From contig PMSM01000014.1 in the NCBI GenBank assembly GCA_003168335.1, positions 62,001-126,000 on the forward strand: a stretch of DNA of 64,000 nt, read 5' to 3'. Below the pieces are notes generated by a model. That model had not been told where the DNA came from, made no database searches, and saw only the letters and a list, made by a program, of their open reading frames with translations. Positions 53,081 to 61,984 of this stretch are shown piece by piece. This DNA is from Blastocatellia bacterium (GTDB taxonomy: Bacteria > Acidobacteriota > Blastocatellia > Pyrinomonadales > Pyrinomonadaceae). The position numbers were made by a program, and so were the translations under genes. Numbering within the stretch: the first letter of the stretch is position 1; the number at the start of each line of letters is the position of its first letter.

Positions 53081-54283
53081 CTAGACGTAAAGCGCCATCA
53101 AGTTCGCGACGCCCTGTTCCATCGAGAACGATGACGATTCAACTTTGGCAAGTGATTCTTCAAATCCGGGACGCGGAAGATTCATCAGATCCAGCGTCGC
53201 ATTCGCCCACGCTTTCGCTCCCGCCGACAATGGCAGCACGGTAACCAGTTCGGGCACGACGATCGCCTCTGCCGGCACGCTTCGTGACATCACAATCGGC
53301 AGACCCGCTGATTGCGCTTCGACGATACCCAGGCCGAGTCCTTCTTTTGTCTCTTCCAGACTGGGCCAGACGAGCACGTCCGCCGAGCGCATCAGTTCCG
53401 GAACGTCGTCACGAAAGCCGAGCAACCGCACGCGATCTTCCAGGCCTTTCTCTTTCACCACCCCGCGAACGTTCTCTTCCTGATCACCCGTGCCCGCAAA
53501 CACCGCCGCGACGTTTTCACCCGCGCTTGTGAGATGTTCGAGCATTTCGAGAACAAAGCAAGGGTTCTTGTACTCAACCAGCCTCCCGACAAACAACAGA
53601 ATCTTCGTCGCCGGATCGAGACCGAGAGCGCGGCGGAACTCGACTCGATCAGGGCGAGCTGCGGCGAACCTCGCAGTGTCAACTGCGTAATGAATAATCT
53701 GGTGACGCTTCGGATCTCGTTCACGGCTTCCGAGTAATGATTCCAGGGCGTCCGAGGAAATTCCCACAATCTGGTCGGCCATGCGCAGACACACCTGACG
53801 CATCGGTTCGCGTGCGAGTTCTGCCTTGATCCAGCTCGGTGTAGGCAAACCCAGTGAGGTGTTATGCAAATGGATGATTCGTTTGCGGAACGGCAAGCCC
53901 GCCGAAGCCGCCAGATAAGCGGCGCTCATGATGTCATGATGACAATGAAGAATGTCGTAGTGCCCGCGCTTCATCACTTCACGCAGCGATAAAAGGAACC
54001 GCCGCTTATCGCCGAGCTCATATCGAGAGTGAATCACTTCCGCGCCCAGCCGCCGCGCCTCCTCATCGAGCCTTCCCTTTCTTCCCAGCACACAGAAAAA
54101 CGTCCAGTGATACTCGGGACAATCGCGCGTGGCAGCGCGAAAGACTCGGAATAGCCAATTCTCAACCGCCTGCTGATCGAGATTCTCGACGATGTGCAGA
54201 AGACGGATGGGCGTTCGCGGACACTCGACGGCGCCGGCGCTGACCATTGCTTTGCGTGAGACTTCCAAAGGCTGTACGGACAT
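53081..54283 (-). CDS. Glycosyltransferase family 4
   Basis: The roughly 400-residue GT-B enzyme has IRLLHIVENLDQQAVENWLFRV near the N-terminus, the acceptor-side ILHCHHDIMSAAYLAASAGLP, and donor-side motifs LLFVGRLVEYKNPCFVLEML and PSLEETKEGLGLGIVEAQSAGLPIV with E-x7-E. I chose the ATG at 54283, five bases after the upstream stop; a longer frame would overlap that gene by about 90 bases. It is related to the next gene (54288), and the pair may come from an old duplication. Confidence 0.87.
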   Translation of the reverse strand: MSVQPLEVSRKAMVSAGAVECPRTPIRLLHIVENLDQQAVENWLFRVFRAATRDCPEYHWTFFCVLGRKGRLDEEARRLGAEVIHSRYELGDKRRFLLSLREVMKRGHYDILHCHHDIMSAAYLAASAGLPFRKRIIHLHNTSLGLPTPSWIKAELAREPMRQVCLRMADQIVGISSDALESLLGSRERDPKRHQIIHYAVDTARFAAARPDRVEFRRALGLDPATKILLFVGRLVEYKNPCFVLEMLEHLTSAGENVAAVFAGTGDQEENVRGVVKEKGLEDRVRLLGFRDDVPELMRSADVLVWPSLEETKEGLGLGIVEAQSAGLPIVMSRSVPAEAIVVPELVTVLPLSAGAKAWANATLDLMNLPRPGFEESLAKVESSSFSMEQGVANLMALYV

Positions 54284-54287
54284 TACG

Positions 54288-55556
54288 CTATTGGTCGCTG
54301 CGGTAGATCTCCAGCAGGCTGGCGGCTGAATTCTCGATCGAGAATGGCGACCGTGTGATCGCATCAATGCATTCACTTGGGTTGGCCTGGCCGAGGTTTA
54401 GCAAACGCCGGACTTCGTCGGCCCAGTCGCGCGGCTTGAGATCAAGTGAAAGGAATTTCACCAGGCCCGGAATAACAACACACTCCCGCGGCGTCGTGTC
54501 TGAGGCGAGCACACGCAAACCCGCGGCCTGCGCTTCGACCACGACCATGCCCAGCCCCTCGGCGAGCGAGGGAAACAGCAAGAGGTCCGAACCCAACATC
54601 AATCTCGCAACGTCAGCGCGCCCACTTAGAAACCGAACACGTTGAGCGACGCCCCAATCGTTCACCTTCGCCTTTAGTCTCTTCCGTTTCTCTTGCCCTG
54701 AGCCAACCATCAACAACTGCACTGTTTCATCGCGGGCAAAGGATTCCCTGAAGACCTCCAGCGCAAAGTCAGGATTCTTCTGCGACATCACGCGGCCATT
54801 CAGCGTAACCTCTTCCCCATCCAGTCTGCCGACAAACAAAATGATTTTTGCCGACTCGTCCCAACCGAACTCGTGGCAAACCTCTGCATGCGCGCTACGG
54901 TAGTCGCCGGCAAACTTACTTGCGTCAAATCCACAGTTAACTACCCCCACACCGCGAAACGTTGGGGCGCGAAATCCGTATTCGTCGATCGCTTGCCGCG
55001 AAGTTCCGAGGATGTGCGTGGCCAGGCGTTTGAGGATTCGCCTGCCGCTCGATATGGAGATCGCGCGGACGCGATCGTTCGCATATTGAGATCGATGACG
55101 AATGGCGCTATGAACGTGCGCGATTCTGATGCGCGGCAAACGTCCCAGCCCCATCGCAAAATGCAAACCGGCGATATAGTCCTGATGATCGTGGATCACA
55201 TCGTAATTGCCGGCGACCAGTATGCGGCGAAACTCGCGAATGAAGCCTGCCGTATTGCGGCGCGTGAAAGGGACGTAGAACAACCGCGCGCCCAGAGCTT
55301 TTGCTTCTTCGTCGAACACGGATGGTTCACCACCGGTCAGCAGAATGTCGCATTTCACTCTCACCGGAAGGCTTCCTTCCGCCTCGCGAAAGTACTTCAG
55401 CAGAGACATCAGCCAGGTTTCGGCGCCGCCGACACTGAGGACTGAAAACACCTGCAGCACGCGCAACTCGCGCTTCATGCTGGACGCTTCGACCGCCGGG
55501 ACGATCGACGTGCTTTGATGAACTGCCAAACTCTTTGAGGCTACTGAAGCAGACAT
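54288..55556 (-). CDS. Glycosyltransferase family 4
   Basis: The 422-residue protein has a 28-residue Ser/Ala-rich lead, then RVLQVFSVLSVGGAETWLMSLL, VIHDHQDYIAGLHFAMG, the donor-side IILFVGRLDGEEVTLNGRVMSQKNP and PSLAEGLGMVVVEAQAAGLRVLASD with E-x7-E. The ATG overlaps the stop of the GT2 gene upstream by one base, and many homologs begin near residue 28 (MKRELRVLQVF), so the true start could be the internal ATG. It resembles the 53081 gene in length and in many motifs. Confidence 0.87.
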   Translation of the reverse strand: MSASVASKSLAVHQSTSIVPAVEASSMKRELRVLQVFSVLSVGGAETWLMSLLKYFREAEGSLPVRVKCDILLTGGEPSVFDEEAKALGARLFYVPFTRRNTAGFIREFRRILVAGNYDVIHDHQDYIAGLHFAMGLGRLPRIRIAHVHSAIRHRSQYANDRVRAISISSGRRILKRLATHILGTSRQAIDEYGFRAPTFRGVGVVNCGFDASKFAGDYRSAHAEVCHEFGWDESAKIILFVGRLDGEEVTLNGRVMSQKNPDFALEVFRESFARDETVQLLMVGSGQEKRKRLKAKVNDWGVAQRVRFLSGRADVARLMLGSDLLLFPSLAEGLGMVVVEAQAAGLRVLASDTTPRECVVIPGLVKFLSLDLKPRDWADEVRRLLNLGQANPSECIDAITRSPFSIENSAASLLEIYRSDQ

Positions 55557-56473
55557 CAGTGACTGTTGCTTAGAAGTTCGGCGGCTTTGCGGTCGCCGCG
55601 TCTTTGCGCCTGAAAGAAGCGGCGCTCGCGCGAATTCATAAAGAGCGGCCGCAATTGGTCCGCAATCACAGTCTTCAATTTCTGCTTCGGCGCTGCGTCG
55701 CCATTGGATCTGAACGAGTCCAGCAATCGAGCGGAGACTACCTGGGCCTCAAGCAGGTTCAGCAAGTAGTGCTCGCTCAGCCGCTCTTTGGGAATAAGGT
55801 GTGTCAGCTTCAATGAAGCGAAAAGGCCGTTACCCAACCCAAGATCACAGGCCGTCGCCGCCAGATCAAGATCGCCTGCCGAGAGCAGGCTCGAACCCAT
55901 GCGGTCTAACACGACTTTCCTTTTGCCGTTCGCGTGGTAAGCGGCGTACTCCGAAGCGACGCGCCGGCGCACGCAAAGCCCGGCCCCGTTGGGTGCGGTT
56001 TGTTCCAGGCAGGAAATATTCGACCAGGAGTCATGCGCGAATTCGTTAATCGCCAAACGCCGCCAGTAGCGCCTGGTCCATTCCGGCGGTGTTTCCTCGA
56101 ATTGCGGCCGCACCTGGCCACTGAAGGCCCCAATCATCGGCCACTGGCCGGCGATCCTGATCACCTCGGCGAGATAATCAGCATCCAGCACGTTATCGTC
56201 ATCGACAAAGACCAGAACCTCGCCGGTCGATTCACTGATGCCGCGCAGCCGCGCATGGGTTAGGCCCAACTTCTCTTCTCTGATATGACGGGCGTGCGAA
56301 TGCCACGAAAGATCAATCGCGCCGGCCAAATGTTCATTGCTCGCATTATCAATCAGCAGATACTCCCAGCGATCATTCGCGAGCGTTTGATGCTTCAGCG
56401 CCTCGATTACTTTGCGGAGGTAGTCGGGCCGCGGATTGTGCGCACAGGTGATGATTGACAGAGTTGGATCCAT
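55556..56473 (-). CDS. Glycosyltransferase family 2
   Basis: The 305-residue protein has a GT-A fold: LSIITCAHNPRPDYLRKVIEAL, the UDP-binding LLIDNASNE, GLTHARLRGISESTGEVLVFVDDDNVLD with the DDD metal motif, and the acceptor region APNGAGLCVRRR. Inverting transfer from a nucleotide sugar on the cytosolic side is expected. It is the only GT2 in the middle of the GT4 run, overlapping the downstream gene by one base. Confidence 0.88.
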   Translation of the reverse strand: MDPTLSIITCAHNPRPDYLRKVIEALKHQTLANDRWEYLLIDNASNEHLAGAIDLSWHSHARHIREEKLGLTHARLRGISESTGEVLVFVDDDNVLDADYLAEVIRIAGQWPMIGAFSGQVRPQFEETPPEWTRRYWRRLAINEFAHDSWSNISCLEQTAPNGAGLCVRRRVASEYAAYHANGKRKVVLDRMGSSLLSAGDLDLAATACDLGLGNGLFASLKLTHLIPKERLSEHYLLNLLEAQVVSARLLDSFRSNGDAAPKQKLKTVIADQLRPLFMNSRERRFFQAQRRGDRKAAELLSNSH

Positions 56474-56489
56474 TGCAGAAGTGAGAACG

Positions 56490-57860
56490 TTATCCGGGCA
56501 GCGCCTTCAGCTTTGGCGGCGCTCCGTTCTTCAACCTGACTATCACCTGAACCATTCGGCTGGGCATGAATCGCCGCAGGATTACCCGCGGCGGCAGCAG
56601 CGAAAAAGGGTTTGCGCTCCACGCGCGCGCGATCAGTTTTAGCGCCGCGGCTCGCTGCCGATGATAGAGAATCAGGTGCTCGCTCCAGGCTAAATCCTCG
56701 AGCATCCTCACCCGCGCATGAATCTCTTTGGGAAATCCCGGCAACGGAATCCCGTTTCTGACCAGGGCGCTGCGATCTTCGACTTCAGACGCGCTGGGGT
56801 CGGGCGAACTCAGATCAAAGGGTTGTGTGGTCAGGCGCTCCTGCGCAACCCTCAGGGCCTTTGTGTAGACCTCGCGTATGCGTTGCGTGGTAATGCCGGC
56901 ATGCATCTCTTCAAGAATCGTCTGGCGTGCAGCGCGCCCCAGCCGCATTCGTTCCCCGGCGTCACGGATCAGAGAGGCAGTCCTGGCGACAAAAGCTGCC
57001 GCGTCATTGAATGGAAGCAGCAACGCGTTCTGGCCGTCGCGGACAATTTCCCGGGCAATTCCCACCGGCGTAGTCAGGCAGCAGACTTCGCTGCTCATTG
57101 CTTCCAGTAATGTCACCGGTCCACCCTCAACCCTCGCAGTGACCCAGTAGAAATCCAGTGCGTGATACATTTCCGCCAGTTCGTCCTGATCAGTAATGAA
57201 AGGCAGCCAGACGCAACGCACGCCGGCAGATCTCAGGGAGCCGATCAAATCTTTCCAACCGGGTCCCACGATCAAGACTGCAAGCTGATCGATCCGTTGA
57301 TTGAGACTGATTAGCGCCTCAATGAAAACGTCAAGGCCCTTGCGGTCATCATCATTACTGCTGTTCTTGCCAAAGAAGCCGACCACCGTCGCCGCGTCGG
57401 GAATCTTCAGGCGTGCGCGAACCACCGCGCGCTCAGCTTCAGCCGGCGGCCTGAAAGTATCCGCGTCCACCCCATAGGGCACAACGAATACGCGCGACAT
57501 GTCGGCCCCTCTCTGTCCCAGGTCTTCCGCCCATTCGCTTGAGCCAACCACGATAGCGTCGCCATCAACGTTGTGGCTTACCGCGTCCCACTCGGTTACA
57601 TGGTGATGACTGGTTACGCAGGGAACCGTTTCACGAAAGCGCGGCAGCCATTCCCGGGATGCGTACGGACAGATGAAGTGAACCAGGTCGAAGTTGCGGA
57701 TCAATTCGGGTCGTTCGAAAAAGATCGCGTCGATTACCGGCCCCGAGGCGATCGTCGCCTCGATCCATGGATTGAAGTGCGCGATCGCTTTGGCAATCGT
57801 TCCAGTAACCCAATAGGTGGAATCGGGAACCAGCAAAACTTTGAGGCGCTTGCTATTCAT
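56490..57860 (-). CDS. Glycosyltransferase family 4, long type
   Basis: The 456-residue GT-B protein opens LKVLLVPDSTYWVTGTIAKAIA, has DLVHFICPYASREW and VTSHHHVTEWDAVSHN on the acceptor side, and a donor half with VVGFFGKNSSNDDDRKGLDVFIEAL and VEGGPVTLLEAMSSEVCCLT (E-x7-E). The C-terminal about 90 residues form an extra helical tail with basic character (HRQRAAALKLIARAW) that could bind the membrane. It is separated from the methyltransferase upstream by about 98 bases, the largest gap in this part. Confidence 0.86.
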   Translation of the reverse strand: MNSKRLKVLLVPDSTYWVTGTIAKAIAHFNPWIEATIASGPVIDAIFFERPELIRNFDLVHFICPYASREWLPRFRETVPCVTSHHHVTEWDAVSHNVDGDAIVVGSSEWAEDLGQRGADMSRVFVVPYGVDADTFRPPAEAERAVVRARLKIPDAATVVGFFGKNSSNDDDRKGLDVFIEALISLNQRIDQLAVLIVGPGWKDLIGSLRSAGVRCVWLPFITDQDELAEMYHALDFYWVTARVEGGPVTLLEAMSSEVCCLTTPVGIAREIVRDGQNALLLPFNDAAAFVARTASLIRDAGERMRLGRAARQTILEEMHAGITTQRIREVYTKALRVAQERLTTQPFDLSSPDPSASEVEDRSALVRNGIPLPGFPKEIHARVRMLEDLAWSEHLILYHRQRAAALKLIARAWSANPFSLLPPRVILRRFMPSRMVQVIVRLKNGAPPKLKALPG

Positions 57861-57958
57861 AAGGTCTCTGCCCCTTGCCGAAACCGCGCGTGACCGCGGG
57901 CGAGCATGACCACGAAAATGAAATTCTTGTTCATTCCCATCTGATGTGGAGGACCGTT

Positions 57959-58681
57959 TTACGCTGGTCGCACGGCTCTACGTAGTCTCCGCGCGATCTT
58001 TCTACCCAATACCGAGAATTCACCCCGCTTGAGGTAACGAGCCGCGGTCACAAGGGAGGAAGGCGACTTGTCATTCAACTTGAAAGCGCTGTTGTTCACC
58101 ACAAAGGCCTGTTGCGTCCATTCCTTCGTCTGTGTTCCTTCAGCAAGTTTGCGAAATACAGCGGTCCGCGGCGCGAAGTCTGCTTCAAGTCTCCACTCCG
58201 ATTCCGACAAGAGAATTTGTTTCAGGATCTCGCCGGTCCACAACCAGGTGTCATCGATCACCAGCAGACCGTCAATTTTCAGCTTGTCCGCCGTGTAATA
58301 GAAATCGATGAAAGGCGCCGGAAACCCATGCCGGCCGTCTATTAAGACGAGATCAAGTGGCTCACATGCCAGCTCGGGCAGAACTCTCTCGGAACTGTCG
58401 GCATAAAAGGCAATCTCATCGACCGGGATATTCTCCGCGCGACAATAATCCTTGATGCGTTGGATCTCGTGCTCTGCCGGAGTTATGCAAATATGCCGAG
58501 CGCCGGCAAGAGCGAAAAGAACGGTACTCACTCCGCATCCAGTCTCGAGCGTGTGAGAAGAGCTATCAACCCGCTGACTAATAAAATCCAGAACCTCTTC
58601 GCCGAGGCCCATCTCAACGAATTGACCGTGTCCATCCCGCTGCACGCGTGGAGGATTTTGCAAGAGGCGGGTGAGATCCAT
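57959..58681 (-). CDS. Class I SAM-dependent methyltransferase
   Basis: The 240-residue protein shows the Rossmann motif HTLETGCGVSTVLFALA, the acidic end of strand two, then PLDLVLIDGRHGFPAPFIDF and LLVIDDTWLW, as in class I enzymes of the FkbM/Methyltransf_24 type that act on sugars. It probably methylates the polysaccharide or its non-reducing end; terminal methylation is used by some Wzm/Wzt systems to stop chain growth, and the Wzt here has an extended C-terminal domain. It directly follows wzt in the same direction. Confidence 0.75.
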   Translation of the reverse strand: MDLTRLLQNPPRVQRDGHGQFVEMGLGEEVLDFISQRVDSSSHTLETGCGVSTVLFALAGARHICITPAEHEIQRIKDYCRAENIPVDEIAFYADSSERVLPELACEPLDLVLIDGRHGFPAPFIDFYYTADKLKIDGLLVIDDTWLWTGEILKQILLSESEWRLEADFAPRTAVFRKLAEGTQTKEWTQQAFVVNNSAFKLNDKSPSSLVTAARYLKRGEFSVLGRKIARRLRRAVRPA

Positions 58682-58734
58682 GTCTCGGGGATTTTGCGAA
58701 TTGATCGAATCTTAGGAGATCGGTGACTCAGCTT

Positions 58735-60024
58735 TTAAGAGACGCGTTCGATTGGCGCCCACGACCCGTCTTCCAGATAAGTAGAGAGTTCAGGAATCCA
58801 ATCGTATTCGTTGCGGGGCATGTTGGTCATGCTGACTTGAAACGGGCAAATGTCCCTGACCATTTCAAAGTAGGTGTCACCTCGCCGCTCCGACAGCCAG
58901 GCCGTAATCGTGTAGCTGCCCATGTAAAGGCGCAACTTCGGCACCTCGCATTTCAAAACGAACGTTCCCGGCTCTCTGCCAAAATTGGTTTCGGAATCGA
59001 AAAGCCAGAAATAGCACGCGTTATAGTTAAAACTGTTCCGCACGTTAAATGCGAAGCACAAGCTCTCTTGCGGATCGACGATGCGGAGCCCAAATTCAAA
59101 GCTGATCGGCTCTCCCCAGTGATGAATACCGGGTGACTCAGATGTGTGCACGCGCGCCCAGGCGATATGATTGCCGGCCTTTTCTTTCGGCGCCGCGTAT
59201 TCGCCGAGAGGCGTCCTGGCATTCGTTTCGTCTCCCAGATACAAGGCGACTGCCTGCGCGGTATTGCCATCGAAGCGAGCTCGGCCATCGGCCAGCAAAA
59301 TACATCTGTCGGCGAGCTGGGACATCGCCTGCATGTTGTGACTGACAAACAGGATGGTCCTTCCCTCCCTGGCCACATTCCCCATCTTTCCCAGGCATTT
59401 CTTTTGAAACGCAGCGTCGCCGACGGCCAGCACTTCGTCGACCAGGAGGATTTCCGGTTGCAGGTGTGCGGCGACAGCGAACGCCAGGCGCACGTGCATG
59501 CCGCTCGAATAGCGCTTGACCGGCGTGTCGATAAACTTCTCGACTTCGGCAAAGGCAACGATCTCGTCGAACTTTCGATCAATTTCGGCCTTGCGCATTC
59601 CCAGGATTGCGCCGTTGAGATAAATATTTTCGCGCCCGGTCAATTCCGGATGAAAACCCGTGCCGACTTCGAGTAGAGAACCGACGCGCCCGTGAATCTC
59701 GGCGCCACCTTTTGTAGGCTTGGTTATCCGCGAGAGAATCTTCAGCAGCGTGCTCTTCCCTGCACCGTTGCGGCCGATGACGCCGACGACTTCGCCCGGT
59801 TTTACTTCGAATGAAAGATCGTCGAGAGCCCAGATGTATTGCGATTCTCTGATTTCGGATTGCGGATTACCATTACCGTTCGAACTGGAAATAGCCGACC
59901 GCAAACGCCGAAAAGGAAAGCCGGCAGCGCCGGTGACGACGTCACGCAGCGCTCGATAGCGTTCCTGTTGGCCGATGCGGTACTGCTTGCTCAGGCCTTC
60001 ACACTTGATTGCGATTTCACTCAT
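58735..60024 (-). CDS. wzt: Polysaccharide ABC transporter ATP-binding protein (Wzt) with C-terminal carbohydrate-binding domain
   Basis: The roughly 429-residue protein has a 250-residue ATPase part with Walker A GRNGAGKSTLLKI, signature YSSGMHVRLAFAVA, Walker B ILLVDEVLAVGDAAF and a switch His (FVSHNMQA). The remaining about 160 residues are a Wzt_C-like beta-sandwich (GEPISFEFGLRIVDPQ, GTFVLKCEVPKLRLYMGSYTITAWL), which in O-antigen exporters recognises the chain's end cap. It would power export of lipid-linked polysaccharide with the permease at 61087. I chose the ATG at 60024; the frame to 60168 would overlap the GT2 gene. Confidence 0.93.
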   Translation of the reverse strand: MSEIAIKCEGLSKQYRIGQQERYRALRDVVTGAAGFPFRRLRSAISSSNGNGNPQSEIRESQYIWALDDLSFEVKPGEVVGVIGRNGAGKSTLLKILSRITKPTKGGAEIHGRVGSLLEVGTGFHPELTGRENIYLNGAILGMRKAEIDRKFDEIVAFAEVEKFIDTPVKRYSSGMHVRLAFAVAAHLQPEILLVDEVLAVGDAAFQKKCLGKMGNVAREGRTILFVSHNMQAMSQLADRCILLADGRARFDGNTAQAVALYLGDETNARTPLGEYAAPKEKAGNHIAWARVHTSESPGIHHWGEPISFEFGLRIVDPQESLCFAFNVRNSFNYNACYFWLFDSETNFGREPGTFVLKCEVPKLRLYMGSYTITAWLSERRGDTYFEMVRDICPFQVSMTNMPRNEYDWIPELSTYLEDGSWAPIERVS

Positions 60025-60058
60025 CGAGCAGATGCAGTCAGGACACTGCCACAAGAGC

Positions 60059-61018
60059 CTACCTGAAAATACCGTCCGCCAGCTTACCTGCGGCTCGACG
60101 AACGCGGAGTTGCATCGGCGCCGAAGCCTTCCAGTAAGCCAGATTCGCCGCGGCCGCCACCGCGTCATTAGCTTTAGCGTAGCGCTCGGCCTGCGCTAAT
60201 GCCATATGCAATAGTCTGTGAAGGCCCTGGCGCCGATCAAAGTCCGGATGACGATCCGCGAAGAGATTATTCAGCAGTTCGACAGCGGGCAGATTCTCCG
60301 CCGTTCGGGCTTTGCGCGCTGAATCGTTTGCCTCGAAAACCCGATAGCAGGAAAGCACTTCGGACGTTACCACTCCGCCTGCCAAACTAATCGCTCGAGC
60401 CCACATTTCACAATCCAACACATACGGCAAATCAAGAAGAAAACCTCCATGACTCTCGTAGAACGCGCGGCGCACAACCACTCCGGGTGCCTGGATCGGG
60501 GTGCGGTAAAAGAAGCTGTCGACTACCTGCGCGCCGGCTTCCAATTCCGGCAGACGCTCTGTGACCCCGATAATCACATTCTCGTGATCGACAAGAAACG
60601 AGCGACTGGCAATCAACGCGGCCTTTGGATGATGTTCAGCAACATCGGCCAGGCGCCGGTAGAATTCCGGCAGAACGTAATCATCGCTATGGATAATATG
60701 GACCAGCTGGCCCCGGCTACGCCGGATACAAGTGTTGAAGTTGGCAGCCATTCCTTCATTCACAGGTTTGCGATAAAAGAACACCCTGCCGTTTCCGCAT
60801 TCGCGCACAACCGCTTCAGGGTCATCTTCGGTCGAGCAATCATCCATGACCTCAATCTGCATTTGCTCAGGCCCGGGATCCTGTGCGAGCACGCTGTCCA
60901 GCGTCTGTCTGAGATAATGCGCTGAATTAAACACGGGGATCATTACAGACCACAGGGGACGCGAGACACCTTCTCGTACTGGTTCAATGCGGGGCGGGTG
61001 CAGTTTGCCGTTGTTCAT
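60059..61018 (-). CDS. Glycosyltransferase family 2
   Basis: The 319-residue GT-A protein contains WSVMIPVFNSAHYLRQTLDSVL, VMDDCSTEDDPEA, NFNTCIRRSRGQLVHIIHSDDYVLPEF (metal motif SDD) and SFFYRTPIQAPGVVVRR. The motifs fit inverting GT2 enzymes acting early on lipid-linked chains. It sits between the permease and ATPase genes of the transporter, an arrangement often seen when the exporter and first transferases evolve together. Confidence 0.88.
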   Translation of the reverse strand: MNNGKLHPPRIEPVREGVSRPLWSVMIPVFNSAHYLRQTLDSVLAQDPGPEQMQIEVMDDCSTEDDPEAVVRECGNGRVFFYRKPVNEGMAANFNTCIRRSRGQLVHIIHSDDYVLPEFYRRLADVAEHHPKAALIASRSFLVDHENVIIGVTERLPELEAGAQVVDSFFYRTPIQAPGVVVRRAFYESHGGFLLDLPYVLDCEMWARAISLAGGVVTSEVLSCYRVFEANDSARKARTAENLPAVELLNNLFADRHPDFDRRQGLHRLLHMALAQAERYAKANDAVAAAANLAYWKASAPMQLRVRRAAGKLADGIFR

Positions 61019-61086
61019 TTACGTACTCGGTTGTGGAAGCGTGCGGGCGGCCCGGCTTACGATCTTGCCGGCAGATCCAAATTCCC

Positions 61087-61962
61087 TCAAATCACATCCG
61101 CGAACTCCGCTTCCATGCGGCGGAAATAGTAAAGGCCGCCAATCAGTATCAGAATCACGACCACGACTGAAACTGCCAGCAGCGCGCCCGGTCCTCCACT
61201 CTTGCCCAATAGCGCCCAGCGAAAGCCCTCCACGACTCCGGCCATCGGATTCAAACCATAAAGCGCGCGCCAGCGCAGCGGGATTAAAGAGCTCGGATAA
61301 GCGACCGGAGTGGCCAGCAGCCAAAACTGGATCACGAAGTTGATGGTGTAGCGGACGTCTCGGTATTTGACGTTGAGCGCTGAGAGCCACAGGCCCACAC
61401 CGAGCGCGGTGACCATGGCGAGCAAAACGAAGGCAGGTAGCGTGACCACTGCCCAACTCGGGCGGATGCCGTAATAGACCATCATCAAAAGGAGGATCAC
61501 AAACGCAATGGAAAAGTCGATCAGCCCGCCTAACACGGCGGAGATAGGTATAACGAGGCGCGGAAAATAAACTTTTGTAATGAGCCGCTCGTTGGCCACC
61601 AAACTGTTGCTCGACTCCGTAAGCGAATGCGCAAATAGTTGCCATGGCAAGAGCGCGCAGTACACAAAGACGGGATAAGGAATTCCATCCGAAGGTATTT
61701 GCGCCAGGCGGCCAAAGAACAAGGTGAACACAACCATCATGAAGAATGGCTGGATGATCGCCCAGGCGGCGCCGAGTACGGTCTGTTTGTAGCGGACTTT
61801 AAGGTCACGCCAGGTGAGAAAGTAAAGTAACTCACGGTACTCCCACAGCTCCCTAAGCGCGAGCGAACTCAGACCCGTTTCCGGCTTGATGAAGAAAGTC
61901 GGAAAGCTGCCGGAAGCTATTTCGAACGGAGGCGCCTTAAGCACTGGCGGTAAGCTGGACAT
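61087..61962 (-). CDS. wzm: Polysaccharide ABC transporter permease (Wzm)
   Basis: The roughly 291-residue membrane protein has six hydrophobic segments and the Wzm/ABC-2 signatures WREL-like (LRELWEYRELLYFLTWRDLKVRYKQTVLGAAW), IPYPVFVYCALLPWQLFAHSL and RYTINFVIQFWLLATPVAYP, with NPMAGVVEGFRWALLG near the end. With Wzt it moves lipid-linked polysaccharide across the inner membrane. The ATG at 61962 lies 22 bases after the Wzc stop; the first 44 codons of a longer frame would overlap wzc. Confidence 0.94.
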   Translation of the reverse strand: MSSLPPVLKAPPFEIASGSFPTFFIKPETGLSSLALRELWEYRELLYFLTWRDLKVRYKQTVLGAAWAIIQPFFMMVVFTLFFGRLAQIPSDGIPYPVFVYCALLPWQLFAHSLTESSNSLVANERLITKVYFPRLVIPISAVLGGLIDFSIAFVILLLMMVYYGIRPSWAVVTLPAFVLLAMVTALGVGLWLSALNVKYRDVRYTINFVIQFWLLATPVAYPSSLIPLRWRALYGLNPMAGVVEGFRWALLGKSGGPGALLAVSVVVVILILIGGLYYFRRMEAEFADVI

Positions 61963-61984
61963 TTGTCTGGGTAACCCCTCGCCC

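Noticed and set aside
61019..61645. A 208-codon minus-strand frame within the Wzm gene
   Set aside because: It is an alternative frame of the permease gene; the Wzm frame has clear membrane segments and family motifs.
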